Part shown: in pieces, positions 17,234-25,952 of the stretch
Numbering within the stretch: position 1 is the stretch's first letter
Layout: each line of letters starts with the position of its first letter
Assembly: GCA_003153435.1 (NCBI GenBank)
Contig: PLYR01000020.1
Coordinates: 1 to 64,000 of the forward strand
Length of the DNA stretch: 64,000 nucleotides
Direction: 5' to 3'
DNA from: Bacteroidota bacterium
GTDB taxonomy: Bacteria > Bacteroidota > Bacteroidia > Palsa-965
Made by a program: the position numbers and the translations under genes
Notes under the pieces: model-generated
The model's input: only the letters and a program-made list of their open reading frames with translations
The model's database searches: none
Told to the model about the DNA's origin: nothing

Positions 17234-20200
17234 ATGAATCATAGAATTATCATGACCTTCCTCGGAGGGATTTTATCTGTTTCTCTATTTGCTCAGGTAA
17301 AAATAACATCAAGTACTTTTGGCGCCTTGGAAGCCAGACAAATAGGTCCTGCTGTAATGAGCGGCCGGATTACGGCTATCGATGCGGTGAACTCCAATCC
17401 AAGGATAATATTTGTAGGAACTGCCGGAGGAGGGATTTGGAAATCAACAACAGGAGGTGTTGTATTCAAATCAATATTTGATAAGTACAACCAAAGCATT
17501 GGTTGCATTGCCATAGATCAGAAAAACCCGGAAACTATCTGGGCAGGGACGGGAGAATGCAATATGAGAAACAGCGTTTCAGCCGGAAGTGGATTGTATA
17601 AATCTACTGATGGGGGCTCAAACTGGAAGCTGGCGGGACTTGACAGTACCGAACGCATCAGTAAGATTGCAATCAACCCATCAAATTCGGACATTATGTA
17701 TGTGGCGGTTCCCGGTCCGCTCTGGTGCGATAGTAAACATAGAGGATTGTATAAAACTGCTGATGGAGGTAAAACATGGAAGAAGATTTATTATGTGGAT
17801 GAGAAAACCGGATGTGCAGACATCATCATTGATCCCAAGAACCCTGAAACTATTTATGCTTCGATGTGGACCTTCAGACGTACAGCCTGGTCTTTTAGCT
17901 CTGGCGGAAAAGGAAGCGGGCTATTCAAGAGTACTGACGGTGGGTTGAACTGGACAAAAATTCAAAATGGTTTTGACGGACAGGAACTTGGAAGGATCTG
18001 TCTGGCCATTTCTCCAAGTGAACCCCAGAATCTTTATGCTATTGCAGAATCTAAAAATACTTTTCTTTATGGAACATCAGACGGAGGAGCCAACTGGAAG
18101 AAAAAGAGTGCAACCATGAATGTTACCTGGAGGCCTTTTTATTTCAGTGTGATGCTTGTGGATCCTGCTGATCCCAAACGGATGTACCGCCCTGGTTACG
18201 GATTATCAATCAGTAACGACGGAGGAGAATCCTTCAAAGAAGCTTCCTTTGAAGGAGGATGGGTCCATAGTGATCATCACACCCTCTGGATCAATCCTAA
18301 CAACACCAATCACCTCCTGCTCGGGACAGACGGAGGAATGTATCAGTCACTCGACCGTGGAAACAGCTGGACTCTTTTCGGCAACCTGCCGGTTTCAATG
18401 GCCTATCATGTAACTTATGATATGCAAGTGCCTTATCAGGTCTATACCGGATTACAGGATAATGGTTCCTGGTTTGCTCCTTCCCGATGTACTGGAGGGA
18501 TTTCAAATAAATATTGGACTAACTGTGGAGGAGGAGATGGTTTCTGGGTGCAACCAGACCTTAGCGATCCAAACATTGTTTATAGTGAATCGCAAGGGGG
18601 AGAAATTACCCGTTTCAATAAGTTAACCAATGAATCAAAAGTTATAAAACCATATGAACTGCCCGGAGAAACCAAGCTCCGGTGCAACTGGAACACACCT
18701 ATTGTAGCCAGCCCAACCAACCCAAAAACTTTTTATTTCGGGGCTCAATATCTTTATCGGACCCACAACAAAGGAGATACCTGGGAGCGAATTTCCCCGG
18801 ACCTTACCACCAATGATCCAAAGAAGAAAATGCAGGAACAGTCGGGAGGCCTTTCCGTTGATAACTCCGGAGCAGAAAATCATTGCACTGTATTCACCGT
18901 TGCAGAATCCCCTCTCGACGAAAATATGATCTGGGCAGGAACAGATGATGGAAACCTTCAGATTACAACCGACGGAGGAAAAATCTGGAAGAATGTAATT
19001 AAGAACATTCCCGGTTTGCCTGCTAATACCTGGGTTACGAGCATAGATGCTTCCAGATACGACAAGAATACCGTCTTTGTTAGCTTTGACGCACACAACT
19101 CGGGTGATATGAAGACTTATCTTTATAAGTCCACAGACCTGGGCATCACTTGGACATCGATTGCCACCACAGATCTGAAAGGATACGCACATCGTATCAA
19201 GCAAGATATTCAGAAGCCAGACCTCCTTTTCGCAGGAACTGAATCGGGACTCTTCATTTCCATCGACGGAGGAAAGAACTGGGTCAATTATAATGCAAAC
19301 TTTCCGGATGTAGCCGTACGCGACATTGCTATTCAGCCAGTCACCAACGACTTAATTCTGGCTACACATGGAAGAGGATTGATAATTCTGGATGATCTTA
19401 CTCCTATCCGAAACCTAAGTACCCCAGTTCTTGAAAGTGAAATAAGTTTTCTTCCAACCCGTGAGCAGTACCTCGGCTCTATTAGTTACGACGGCGGCTT
19501 CCCTGGATCAGGATACGAAGGCCCGAACCCAACCGAAGATCTGGTTATTCTATATTATATGAAGGATCGGCTTTCGAGTGGGGATGTTAAAATAGAAATT
19601 CGTGACCAGCAAGGAAAACTCATCAAATCTCTTCCAGGTACCAAACGAAAAGGTATCAACAAGGTTACATGGGATTTTCGTCAGAAAGCTCCACGGGTCG
19701 TGAAAGGGGTAAAAGCAGATTTCAGTGGTTTCATCGGGCCCTATGTTTCTGAAGGCACTTATATTGTAAAAGTCATCCGGGGTGATAAGTCTATTGAAAA
19801 AGAAGTTACCCTTCACTATGATCCCCGTTCTCTATATACACCCGAAGAACGCAAGTTTCAGCAGGAAACTACGATGAAGATATTTAAGATGCAGGAAGAT
19901 CTTGCATATCTGGGAGATAAGGTAACCATGCTTCTGGATTCAGCCACTATCATTGCAAAATCAAACCCTGGAGATAAGCAACTTGAAACAGTAATTAAAG
20001 CTTTCTCCGACAAAGCCAAGACCTGGCATTCAACACTATCAGCCTCTATTGAAGGGACAGCGATAACCGGGGAAGAAAAAATAAGAGAAAAGATCAGTAT
20101 GCTTTACTATGGAGTCTCCAACTTCGGAGGCCGACCTACCGACTCCCAGCTTGACCGGATCAAAGGACTACAAAAAGAAATCGATGATGCATCTGTAAAA

Positions 20201-20317
20201 GGAGAAGACCTTCTTAAAACAGAACTGCCTAAGCTGAATCTGGCTCTACAGAAGGATAAAGTTGCAAACCTCCGTGTTCTTACCCGAGAGGAATGGGACT
20301 TAAAAACAAAAAAATAA
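17234..20317 (+). CDS. Large BNR/Asp-box beta-propeller protein (sortilin/VPS10-like), secreted
   Basis: A signal peptide (MNHRIIMTFLGGILSVSLFAQ) precedes a chain with about ten Asp-box motifs, for example STDGGSNWKL, TADGGKTWKK, STDGGLNWTK, TSDGGANWKK, TTDGGKIWKN and SIDGGKNWVN. These mark beta-propeller blades, as in sialidases, VPS10/sortilin and xyloglucanases. Such Bacteroidota proteins are often labelled glycosyl hydrolase, but no sialidase FRIP motif or catalytic set is clear, so enzymatic activity is unproven. After residue 720 comes a FlgD-like sandwich (GKLIKSLPGTKRKGINKVTWDFR) and then a charged helical tail. No T9SS sorting domain is seen; the end is EEWDLKTKK. Confidence 0.78.
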   Translation: MNHRIIMTFLGGILSVSLFAQVKITSSTFGALEARQIGPAVMSGRITAIDAVNSNPRIIFVGTAGGGIWKSTTGGVVFKSIFDKYNQSIGCIAIDQKNPETIWAGTGECNMRNSVSAGSGLYKSTDGGSNWKLAGLDSTERISKIAINPSNSDIMYVAVPGPLWCDSKHRGLYKTADGGKTWKKIYYVDEKTGCADIIIDPKNPETIYASMWTFRRTAWSFSSGGKGSGLFKSTDGGLNWTKIQNGFDGQELGRICLAISPSEPQNLYAIAESKNTFLYGTSDGGANWKKKSATMNVTWRPFYFSVMLVDPADPKRMYRPGYGLSISNDGGESFKEASFEGGWVHSDHHTLWINPNNTNHLLLGTDGGMYQSLDRGNSWTLFGNLPVSMAYHVTYDMQVPYQVYTGLQDNGSWFAPSRCTGGISNKYWTNCGGGDGFWVQPDLSDPNIVYSESQGGEITRFNKLTNESKVIKPYELPGETKLRCNWNTPIVASPTNPKTFYFGAQYLYRTHNKGDTWERISPDLTTNDPKKKMQEQSGGLSVDNSGAENHCTVFTVAESPLDENMIWAGTDDGNLQITTDGGKIWKNVIKNIPGLPANTWVTSIDASRYDKNTVFVSFDAHNSGDMKTYLYKSTDLGITWTSIATTDLKGYAHRIKQDIQKPDLLFAGTESGLFISIDGGKNWVNYNANFPDVAVRDIAIQPVTNDLILATHGRGLIILDDLTPIRNLSTPVLESEISFLPTREQYLGSISYDGGFPGSGYEGPNPTEDLVILYYMKDRLSSGDVKIEIRDQQGKLIKSLPGTKRKGINKVTWDFRQKAPRVVKGVKADFSGFIGPYVSEGTYIVKVIRGDKSIEKEVTLHYDPRSLYTPEERKFQQETTMKIFKMQEDLAYLGDKVTMLLDSATIIAKSNPGDKQLETVIKAFSDKAKTWHSTLSASIEGTAITGEEKIREKISMLYYGVSNFGGRPTDSQLDRIKGLQKEIDDASVKGEDLLKTELPKLNLALQKDKVANLRVLTREEWDLKTKK

Positions 20318-20325
20318 GCATTCTA

Positions 20326-20351
20326 AAGGGGTGCAAACTATGGTGCCCCTT
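20326..20351 (+). terminator. Stem-loop after the BNR gene
   Basis: AAGGGGTGC pairs with GTGCCCCTT (nine pairs, two of them G-T) around an 8-base loop, starting 9 bases after the stop codon. The following bases are TAAAATA rather than a T run, so this is a possible but weak terminator. Confidence 0.4.
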
Positions 20352-20358
20352 AAAATAC

Positions 20359-20388
20359 TTTGTGGTTTAAAAAATCGGCTTATATTTG
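20359..20388 (+). promoter_or_regulatory. Candidate promoter TTTG-N18-TATATTTG
   Basis: TTTG at 20359-20362 and TATATTTG at 20381-20388 are spaced by 18 bases, a near-ideal Bacteroidota promoter. It would start a transcript about 30 bases before the ATG at 20423 and shows that the earlier ORF-track start at 20360 is not the real one. Confidence 0.7.
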
Positions 20389-20422
20389 TCTGAAGAAACA
20401 ATCCAGCCCTAACCCTTTCATT

Positions 20423-20956
20423 ATGAAGAATGTATTTAAAATTACCCTTGTATTGGGTATGTTCGGTATGATGTTCCTAAACGCAGGATGCAGCAAGTCC
20501 TCCACCACCTCTCCGATCACTCAGATTCAACAAGCGGCAGGTTTGCCTACTATGTCGGCCACGTGCAATGGCACTGCTGTGAGTTTCGCAGGAATACAAG
20601 CTTCCTATGCCGGCGGGCGATATACCATTACTGCTGCAGCTCCGGGGCAGACATCCAGCACGAATACAGGCGTGATACTCTATACAAACCTGAATGGTGT
20701 TGGAACAGCCACCCTGAACGGAGCCTCTACTACGGTTGGGAACACCGGTGTTTATGCTTTTGGCCCTTCTGATACCTCCGCAGTACAATACTGGACGGAT
20801 GCTAGCCATACCGGAATCCTGAATATCACAGCGATGGATACTGCCAAAAAGATATTGAGTGGAAATTTCAGTTTTCAAGCTATTCAGTTCCATCCAACCG
20901 GAACCACCAATACCGTGAATGTTACAAACGGAACGTTTTCCAACGTAAAATGGTAG
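20423..20956 (+). CDS. Lipoprotein, DUF6252-like
   Basis: The protein has 177 residues from the ATG at 20423. The signal MKNVFKITLVLGMFGMMFLNAGCSK is a clear lipobox. The mature part begins with a Ser/Thr linker and an MSATCNGTAVSFAGIQASY segment, followed by regularly alternating beta strands and a late NGTFSNVKW. This resembles the small DUF6252-type lipoproteins of Bacteroidota, whose function is unknown. The start is chosen for the lipobox and the promoter directly upstream. It is convergent with the barrel gene, 5 bases away. Confidence 0.65.
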   Translation: MKNVFKITLVLGMFGMMFLNAGCSKSSTTSPITQIQQAAGLPTMSATCNGTAVSFAGIQASYAGGRYTITAAAPGQTSSTNTGVILYTNLNGVGTATLNGASTTVGNTGVYAFGPSDTSAVQYWTDASHTGILNITAMDTAKKILSGNFSFQAIQFHPTGTTNTVNVTNGTFSNVKW

Positions 20957-20961
20957 AATGC

Positions 20962-21630
20962 TTATTCTTCCTTCGGTCTTATCCCTTTGGGAAATAAATC
21001 ATAATATAGAGGATCCAGGAAAATCTGAATCTTGATTACAAAAATCGGAGCGCTGAAATTCCGCTTGATAAAATCATTTCCATTCAACATGAAACGGTAT
21101 CCGGTTCCAATACCCGGACCAATCCAATCGAATATTTTATAGTATCCATTTACGGTTATCTCTGCCAATTGAAGATCTGTATACTTAGATGATTCGGGCA
21201 GAGCCATTCCATTCGAACTTAGTATAGGAGCCATTCCTATCTCGTACGAAACAGGAATACTTACCTCCAGAAATTTCCGATGCAAACAGATCCATTCAGC
21301 AAATACCCCACCATAATAGAATCCTAATTTAGCCTGATAACTCTGATTCAGCCAAGTAAAATTAATATTCTGAGGCTGTAAAAGCTGATGGTAACAAACC
21401 CCAAAGCGCCACCGATGACGAACGGTAATTCCTGCTTTCAACCCGTATAAGCTGATAGGATCAGGCCCCAGAAAAGAATTTCTATTATCGAGATTTACCT
21501 CGTATTTATGAAACTTCTCCGGGCGATAAACTACCAGGCTATCTCCATGAACCTGAGCTGACAAACCTGAACTTAATAATTGGAGCCCCAGTTGAACCAA
21601 AACTAAAAGTCGGAGAAAAATTCTGTTCAC
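20962..21630 (-). CDS. Secreted or outer-membrane beta-strand protein of unknown family
   Basis: The best signal peptide begins at a GTG (21630): VNRIFLRLLVLVQLGLQLLSSGLSAQ. The ORF-track ATG at 21672 adds 14 residues that do not fit a signal. The mature part has alternating strands with many aromatics (KAGITVRHRWRFGVCYHQLL, YYGGVFAEWICLHRKFLEVSIPVSYEIG, GYYKIFDWIGPGIGTGYRF), as in a small outer-membrane barrel. Near the end it reads FVIKIQIFLDPLYYDLFPKG. No specific family is recognised. It is divergent from the SiaC-like gene. Confidence 0.55.
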   Translation of the reverse strand: MNRIFLRLLVLVQLGLQLLSSGLSAQVHGDSLVVYRPEKFHKYEVNLDNRNSFLGPDPISLYGLKAGITVRHRWRFGVCYHQLLQPQNINFTWLNQSYQAKLGFYYGGVFAEWICLHRKFLEVSIPVSYEIGMAPILSSNGMALPESSKYTDLQLAEITVNGYYKIFDWIGPGIGTGYRFMLNGNDFIKRNFSAPIFVIKIQIFLDPLYYDLFPKGIRPKEE

Positions 21631-21761
21631 ACGCCAAAGATAACAGACTTTAGTACTCGTTCCTGCTTGCAAAGTTGCAGGTTATAGACTAGAAACAGCT
21701 CTTGGTCGAATAAGCAAGATGTGAATGATATTTTCACTACATTGCTATTGAATCCTTCTCC

Positions 21762-22148
21762 ATGCAAAAACTTTATATAGAGCAAACCTTTCAGACCCCT
21801 CTGGTGCTCCTGGATCCGAAAAATAATGCTTTTGAGATCAGAGGAAACTCCTTACCAAATAATCCGTATTGGTTTTATGTGCCTGTACTTAAATGGCTGG
21901 ATGAATATGCGGAGCAATCCAATCCCGAAAGTGTGTTTGTTTTTCAACTAAATCATCAGAACTCTTCCTCCAAAAAGGTATTTCAGGAGATGTTGAAATC
22001 ACTCGATCGTATACATCAATCTGGGAAGAAGGTGAGTCTTGACTGGCACTACCCGGAGGATGATGAAGATATTTTTCAATATGGACTTGAATTCAAAAAA
22101 TCCGTAAGCTTTCCTGTAAACTGTGTGCCAATACCACTTAGCAACTAA
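21762..22148 (+). CDS. DUF1987 / SiaC-family regulatory phosphoprotein homologue
   Basis: The start MQKLYIEQTFQTPLVLLDPKNNAFEIRGNSLPNNP, the central FYVPVLKWLDEYAE and the later SLDWHYPEDDEDIFQYGLEF match the DUF1987 family. Its best-known member, SiaC of Pseudomonas aeruginosa, is phosphorylated on a threonine by the kinase SiaB, dephosphorylated by SiaA, and controls a diguanylate cyclase and biofilm formation. Here the site that normally reads FNTSSSK appears as HQNSSSK (residues 65-71), so Asn seems to replace the phosphorylated Thr. No kinase, phosphatase or cyclase gene is nearby. Length (128) is normal. Confidence 0.8.
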   Translation: MQKLYIEQTFQTPLVLLDPKNNAFEIRGNSLPNNPYWFYVPVLKWLDEYAEQSNPESVFVFQLNHQNSSSKKVFQEMLKSLDRIHQSGKKVSLDWHYPEDDEDIFQYGLEFKKSVSFPVNCVPIPLSN

Positions 22149-22175
22149 CTTGAAGGGTCATCATTGCCTGAATAA

Positions 22176-22916
22176 TCAGAATCCCCTTTGTTTCCTGATA
22201 TTATCGTAAGCCTGCTGTACTTTCAGGAATTTTTCTTTCGCACCTTTTTGCAATTCTTCTCCCAGCTGGCTTACTTTGTCGGGGTGATATTTTAAAGCCA
22301 TTTTTCGGTATGCTTTTTTGATTTCATCATTACTGGCTGAAGCCTCTGATTCCAGTATTTTATAATCGCTGTTAACATCTCTGAAATACATTGCCTTTAG
22401 CGAATTGAACTCTGGGTCAGCAATACCCAGATAGGAGGAAATGGTATAGATTACCTCCACTTCCCGCTTATCCACGAATCCATCAGCTTTAGCAATACCG
22501 AACAAGTAATGAAGAAGTTGAAGCCGCTGAGGAAGGGGCATAAACTGTCTTATCTGTGTGCAAACCTGAAGAAGGGGAATTTCTTTCTTGAGAAGGTCTT
22601 TGAGCACCAGCATATCCTGGGTCGCTTTGGATTCTCCGAACTGAGTCACGAAAAAATTACGGATATACTCTAGCTCCGATTTCATCGGTCGTCCATCAGC
22701 CTTCATCACGGCAGCTGAGAGTACCAGCAGGCTTACACTGAAATCGCCTGATGTAGAAGGAGGCCTACGCATGTTTTGGGCTCCTCCATTCATGGTCTGC
22801 ACTTCGAATTCTGCAGTATCAATCACCGCTCCAATCGCAAAACCCAGAAGAGCACCGACAGGGCCCCCAAAGGCCCAGCCCAGTGTTCCACCAAGCCACT
22901 TACCGTATTTAGTCAT
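22176..22916 (-). CDS. TerB-like plus DnaJ-domain membrane protein, DjlA-like
   Basis: The protein has 246 residues from the ATG at 22916. The ORF-track start at 23102 lies inside the Gly-rich end of the previous gene and is rejected. A glycine-zipper membrane segment (GWAFGGPVGALLGFAIGAVI) is followed by a helical TerB-like domain (LLVLSAAVMKADGRPMKSELEYIRNFF, then GIAKADGFVDKREVEVI) and a C-terminal J domain with the HPD motif (YRKMALKYHPDKV). The order is that of DjlA, a membrane co-chaperone for DnaK. It is the last gene of the LemA-TPM-TPM run, 61 bases after the second TPM gene. Confidence 0.85.
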   Translation of the reverse strand: MTKYGKWLGGTLGWAFGGPVGALLGFAIGAVIDTAEFEVQTMNGGAQNMRRPPSTSGDFSVSLLVLSAAVMKADGRPMKSELEYIRNFFVTQFGESKATQDMLVLKDLLKKEIPLLQVCTQIRQFMPLPQRLQLLHYLFGIAKADGFVDKREVEVIYTISSYLGIADPEFNSLKAMYFRDVNSDYKILESEASASNDEIKKAYRKMALKYHPDKVSQLGEELQKGAKEKFLKVQQAYDNIRKQRGF

Positions 22917-22977
22917 TCTTGCACTTGTATATTTTGAAGCCTGCCAAGGTAATTTAGTTGCACTTGCAGATTCTTTA

Positions 22978-23772
22978 TCACCAGCTTCCACCCGCACCGC
23001 CGCCGCCGGAACTACCTCCACCGAAGCCGCCAAAACCTCCGCCTCCTCCACCGAATCCTCCGCCTCCTCCAAATCCACCTCCACCACCAAATCCTCCACC
23101 ACCTATCCAGTACCCGCCACCTCCTCCTCCACCTCCTCCTCTGACAAGGAAGAAGAAAATAGCAAGGATTATAATGACAATGATTGCAACCTTATTTTTT
23201 GCAAAACCAGAGGGCCCAACTTTTTTGGCGTATGTATCTTTATTAAATTCTCCTTGTGCAAGCGACATCAGTGTATTAACGCCTGCATTTATTCCCTCCG
23301 CATAGTTACCGGTTTTGAACAGGGGAATCATTTCATTTTCTTCAATCTGCCTGCAGGTGATATCAGGAATAGCCCCTTCCAGACCATTCCCGGTGACGAT
23401 GTAAACTTCTCCTTTTTCAGTGCTGGTCTTCGGATGGATTGCTATCACAACCCCGTTATTCAATTTTGCCTGACCAACCTGCCATTTCCTGAAAAGACGG
23501 GTCGTAAAGTCATTAGGCTCCATCCCTTTGAAGTCGTCTACAATGACGACACAAATCTGGTTAGATGTTCTATTAGAGAAATCAACAAGTTTAGCTTCCA
23601 AAGCCGCTGCATCAGAAGGAGAGATGAGCGAAGGCCCTTTTGAAGAAAGGATATTGACCAGATGAGGAGGATCCGGGCGTTCAGGAATATTATCAACAGC
23701 ATATACCGAAGCAGTGCCTGCTAAGAAAAGGGTAAGGAAGAACAGAATCCTCCACTTGAAAAGTTTTTGCAT
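22978..23772 (-). CDS. TPM-domain protein with Gly-rich C-terminal tail
   Basis: A signal peptide (MQKLFKWRILFFLTLFLAGTASVYA) precedes a TPM domain (about residues 45-180; SNQICVVIVDDFKGMEPNDFTTRLFRKW, VYIVTGNGLEGAIPD). This family includes plant TLP18.3/Psb32 and bacterial YgcG-like proteins; phosphatase or assembly roles have been proposed. A membrane helix (VAIIVIIILAIFFFLV) follows, then about 55 residues that are mostly Gly with Phe (GGGGFGGFGGGSSGGGGAGGSW). LemA and TPM proteins are commonly encoded together, as here. It starts 2 bases after the stop of the previous TPM gene. Confidence 0.85.
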   Translation of the reverse strand: MQKLFKWRILFFLTLFLAGTASVYAVDNIPERPDPPHLVNILSSKGPSLISPSDAAALEAKLVDFSNRTSNQICVVIVDDFKGMEPNDFTTRLFRKWQVGQAKLNNGVVIAIHPKTSTEKGEVYIVTGNGLEGAIPDITCRQIEENEMIPLFKTGNYAEGINAGVNTLMSLAQGEFNKDTYAKKVGPSGFAKNKVAIIVIIILAIFFFLVRGGGGGGGGGYWIGGGGFGGGGGFGGGGGFGGGGGGFGGFGGGSSGGGGAGGSW

Positions 23773-23774
23773 CT

Positions 23775-24218
23775 TCAGGAAAAGCTTACGTCGTTTGATA
23801 ATTCATCCTTGTCATCTTTCCTATGTGGAAAATGTTCCCGGAGTTTGTCTCCGGCCAGTTTTATACCCTCACAAAGTCCGCGGGTAAATAGTTTCTGTTT
23901 GAAGAAAGGAAGCATATGATCTCTGACGGAATCCCAAAAATCATCAGGAACTTTGGAATTGATTCCTGCATCTCCGTAGATAACGAAGGTGCGGTCGAGC
24001 ACTGCCAGAAAGAAGAGTACACCATTCCGCTCTGCTGTATTATGCATCTTAAGCTTGGCGAATATCTTTTCTGCATGTTTCACTGCATCTTCCTTACAAT
24101 GATTCTCTACATGCACCCGAATTTCCCCTGAAGTATGAGTCTCAGCGGCTATAATAGCATCCCGGATTTCCAGTTTTTCCTTTTCAGTGAAAAAATCACG
24201 GGCTTTCTTTTCTTCCAT
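23775..24218 (-). CDS. TPM-domain protein, soluble
   Basis: The protein has 147 residues from the ATG at 24218 (MEEKKARDFFTEKEKLEIRDAI); the ORF-track start at 24266 would run into the lemA coding end. It has one TPM domain (HTSGEIRVHVENHCKEDAVKHAEKIFAKLKM, VLFFLAVLDRTFVIYGDAGIN) and no signal peptide or membrane helix, so it should be cytoplasmic, unlike its neighbour. It is encoded 4 bases after lemA and 2 bases before the second TPM gene, so the three are almost surely one transcript. Confidence 0.82.
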   Translation of the reverse strand: MEEKKARDFFTEKEKLEIRDAIIAAETHTSGEIRVHVENHCKEDAVKHAEKIFAKLKMHNTAERNGVLFFLAVLDRTFVIYGDAGINSKVPDDFWDSVRDHMLPFFKQKLFTRGLCEGIKLAGDKLREHFPHRKDDKDELSNDVSFS

Positions 24219-24222
24219 AAAT

Positions 24223-24822
24223 TTACTTCTTAAAGAGCTGTTTAACATCCGGTGCCTGATCAGCACCTTCTTTCATCTCAAAGAATGCCTTTTCCTTGAA
24301 ACCAAACATTTTGGCCGTGATATTTCCAGGGAAAAGCTGTATAGCAGTATTGTATTCACCTACAGCCGCATTAAAATCATTACGAGCAGTATTGATTCTG
24401 TTCTCGGTTCCTTCAATCTGAGTCTGAAGATCCCTGAAATTTTCATTGGCCTTAAGGTTCGGATAGTTTTCTGCGACAGCAAGCAGTCTGCCGAGGGAAG
24501 AACTCACTGCGCCCTGTGCTGCCTGATATTTCTTCATGGATTCAGCATCCAGTTTGCTTGGATCAATAGTTACTTGAGTGGCCTTTGCCCTGGCTTCCAC
24601 AACACCGGTTAATGTAGATTTTTCAAAATCAGCATAATTCTGAACTACCGCAACAAGGTTAGGAATAAGATCAGTCCGACGCTGGTACTGACTCTCCAGA
24701 TTATGCCAGCTGGTCTGGACGCCTACGTCCATTCTTTTGAAATTATTGTAGCTACAGCCATTTAGAAAGAAGCTAGTCATAATAAGAAGTAAGGCTCCGA
24801 GTATTCTTGCACTGTGTTTCAT
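24223..24822 (-). CDS. lemA: LemA family lipoprotein
   Basis: The signal MIMTSFFLNGCSYNNF-type lipobox places Cys at residue 23. The mature chain is the usual LemA helical bundle: WHNLESQYQRRTDLIPNLVAVVQNYA, AAQGAVSSSLGRLLAVAENYPNLKAN, FRDLQTQIEGTENRINTARNDFN and the closing FPGNITAKMFGFKEKAFFE. Length (199) is typical. LemA function is not established; the protein is envelope-anchored and is very often beside TPM genes. It is the first gene of the run. The WD40 gene starts divergently 156 bases upstream. Confidence 0.92.
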   Translation of the reverse strand: MKHSARILGALLLIMTSFFLNGCSYNNFKRMDVGVQTSWHNLESQYQRRTDLIPNLVAVVQNYADFEKSTLTGVVEARAKATQVTIDPSKLDAESMKKYQAAQGAVSSSLGRLLAVAENYPNLKANENFRDLQTQIEGTENRINTARNDFNAAVGEYNTAIQLFPGNITAKMFGFKEKAFFEMKEGADQAPDVKQLFKK

Positions 24823-24978
24823 TGGATTCTGTATTGTTCGTTTTTATGTGAAAATTTCAAACTAATTGGGATTACGTAGTCAAACCCTGTACCATCCTTC
24901 GAGTCTGCCAATGTGACAGCCGAACAGGCCGTAAAACTAAACTATTTAAACCAGACCATAATTGCTTAATTTCAACCC

Positions 24979-25890
24979 ATGAATCCTTCAATAAGCCTGC
25001 TTTCGACCTTAAAAGGGCACCAAGGGGCCATTTATGCTCTTGAAAAAGGGCCAAAGGCAGGGATGGTATTCACTGGAGGGAGTGATAAACTGATTACTGC
25101 CTGGGATCTGAACACCTACCAGAATCTTCCTTTCCTGGCTCGTTTCCCCTCCCCTGTTTACAGTATTTGTTATGTACCTGAATATAGCCTTCTGATATCC
25201 GGAACCTCTTCCGGCGCTGTTCATTTGATAGATCTGGTAACCAACACAGAGCGTAAAGTGCTGCGTCATCATACTGCTCCTGTTTTTGACATCCGTTATT
25301 CGATGTTGCACAAGTCCTTTTATACGCTGGCAGGCGATGGAACATTGGCCCTCTGCTTATTGGAGTCGGGCTCGGTGACAAAGATCAGAAAGCTCAGTGA
25401 TGCCAAGCTCCGGCAGATGGATCTCAACGCAGAGGAAACAGAAATGGTTGTTGCCTCCGGAGATGGAGACCTTGTGTTTCTGGAACCCACTTCTCTCGAG
25501 ATAAAAAGGCGGTTTAAAGCGCATGAATTCTCTGCAAACGCGGTTCGTTATCATCCCTCCGGAAAAATGCTGATCAGCGGTGGCAAGGATGCCTATCTGA
25601 AGGTTTGGGAACTGGAACGTGAATTTCACAATCTGCTTTCTGTTCCAGCTCATAATTTTGCGATCTACAAAATCCTTTTCAGCCCAGATAGCCGGCTGTT
25701 TGCAAGTGCAAGCCGTGATAAAACAATCAAGATCTGGGATGCGGGAACATTCGCACTGCAGACCCGGATCGATAAAGAACGAAATGCAGGTCATGTAAAT
25801 TCTGTCAATACCCTCTTATGGTCTGAGCATCCTGACTGCCTGGTTTCTGCCGGAGATGACCGAAGTGTGTTAATCTGGAAGGTGCAGTAG
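24979..25890 (+). CDS. WD40-repeat beta-propeller protein
   Basis: The 303-residue chain has about seven WD40 repeats and nothing else, so it should form one propeller. Clear units include LKGHQGAIYALEKGP..GGSDKLITAWDL, FKAHEFSANAVRYHPSGKMLISGGKDAYLKVWEL, VPAHNFAIYKILFSPDSRLFASASRDKTIKIWD and NAGHVNSVNTLL..GDDRSVLIWKV. It lacks a signal peptide and is probably cytoplasmic. WD40 propellers act as binding platforms; the partner is unknown. It is divergent from lemA and precedes the sigma-factor gene by 62 bases. Confidence 0.9.
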   Translation: MNPSISLLSTLKGHQGAIYALEKGPKAGMVFTGGSDKLITAWDLNTYQNLPFLARFPSPVYSICYVPEYSLLISGTSSGAVHLIDLVTNTERKVLRHHTAPVFDIRYSMLHKSFYTLAGDGTLALCLLESGSVTKIRKLSDAKLRQMDLNAEETEMVVASGDGDLVFLEPTSLEIKRRFKAHEFSANAVRYHPSGKMLISGGKDAYLKVWELEREFHNLLSVPAHNFAIYKILFSPDSRLFASASRDKTIKIWDAGTFALQTRIDKERNAGHVNSVNTLLWSEHPDCLVSAGDDRSVLIWKVQ

Positions 25891-25952
25891 AAGACTGCTT
25901 TTGAGGTTATAGTTGCAACGGAAAAGCAAGTATTTTCTCTATCTTTACCAAA

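Noticed and set aside
22917-23102. Extended N-terminus of the TerB/DnaJ gene
   Set aside because: Val/Glu/Ala-rich residues are an out-of-frame reading of the Gly-rich TPM tail; the membrane segment begins at the ATG at 22916.
22771-23643. Plus-strand ORF of 290 residues with Ser/Thr/Pro-rich sequence
   Set aside because: It is a mirror of the Gly-rich TPM tail and DjlA-like region.
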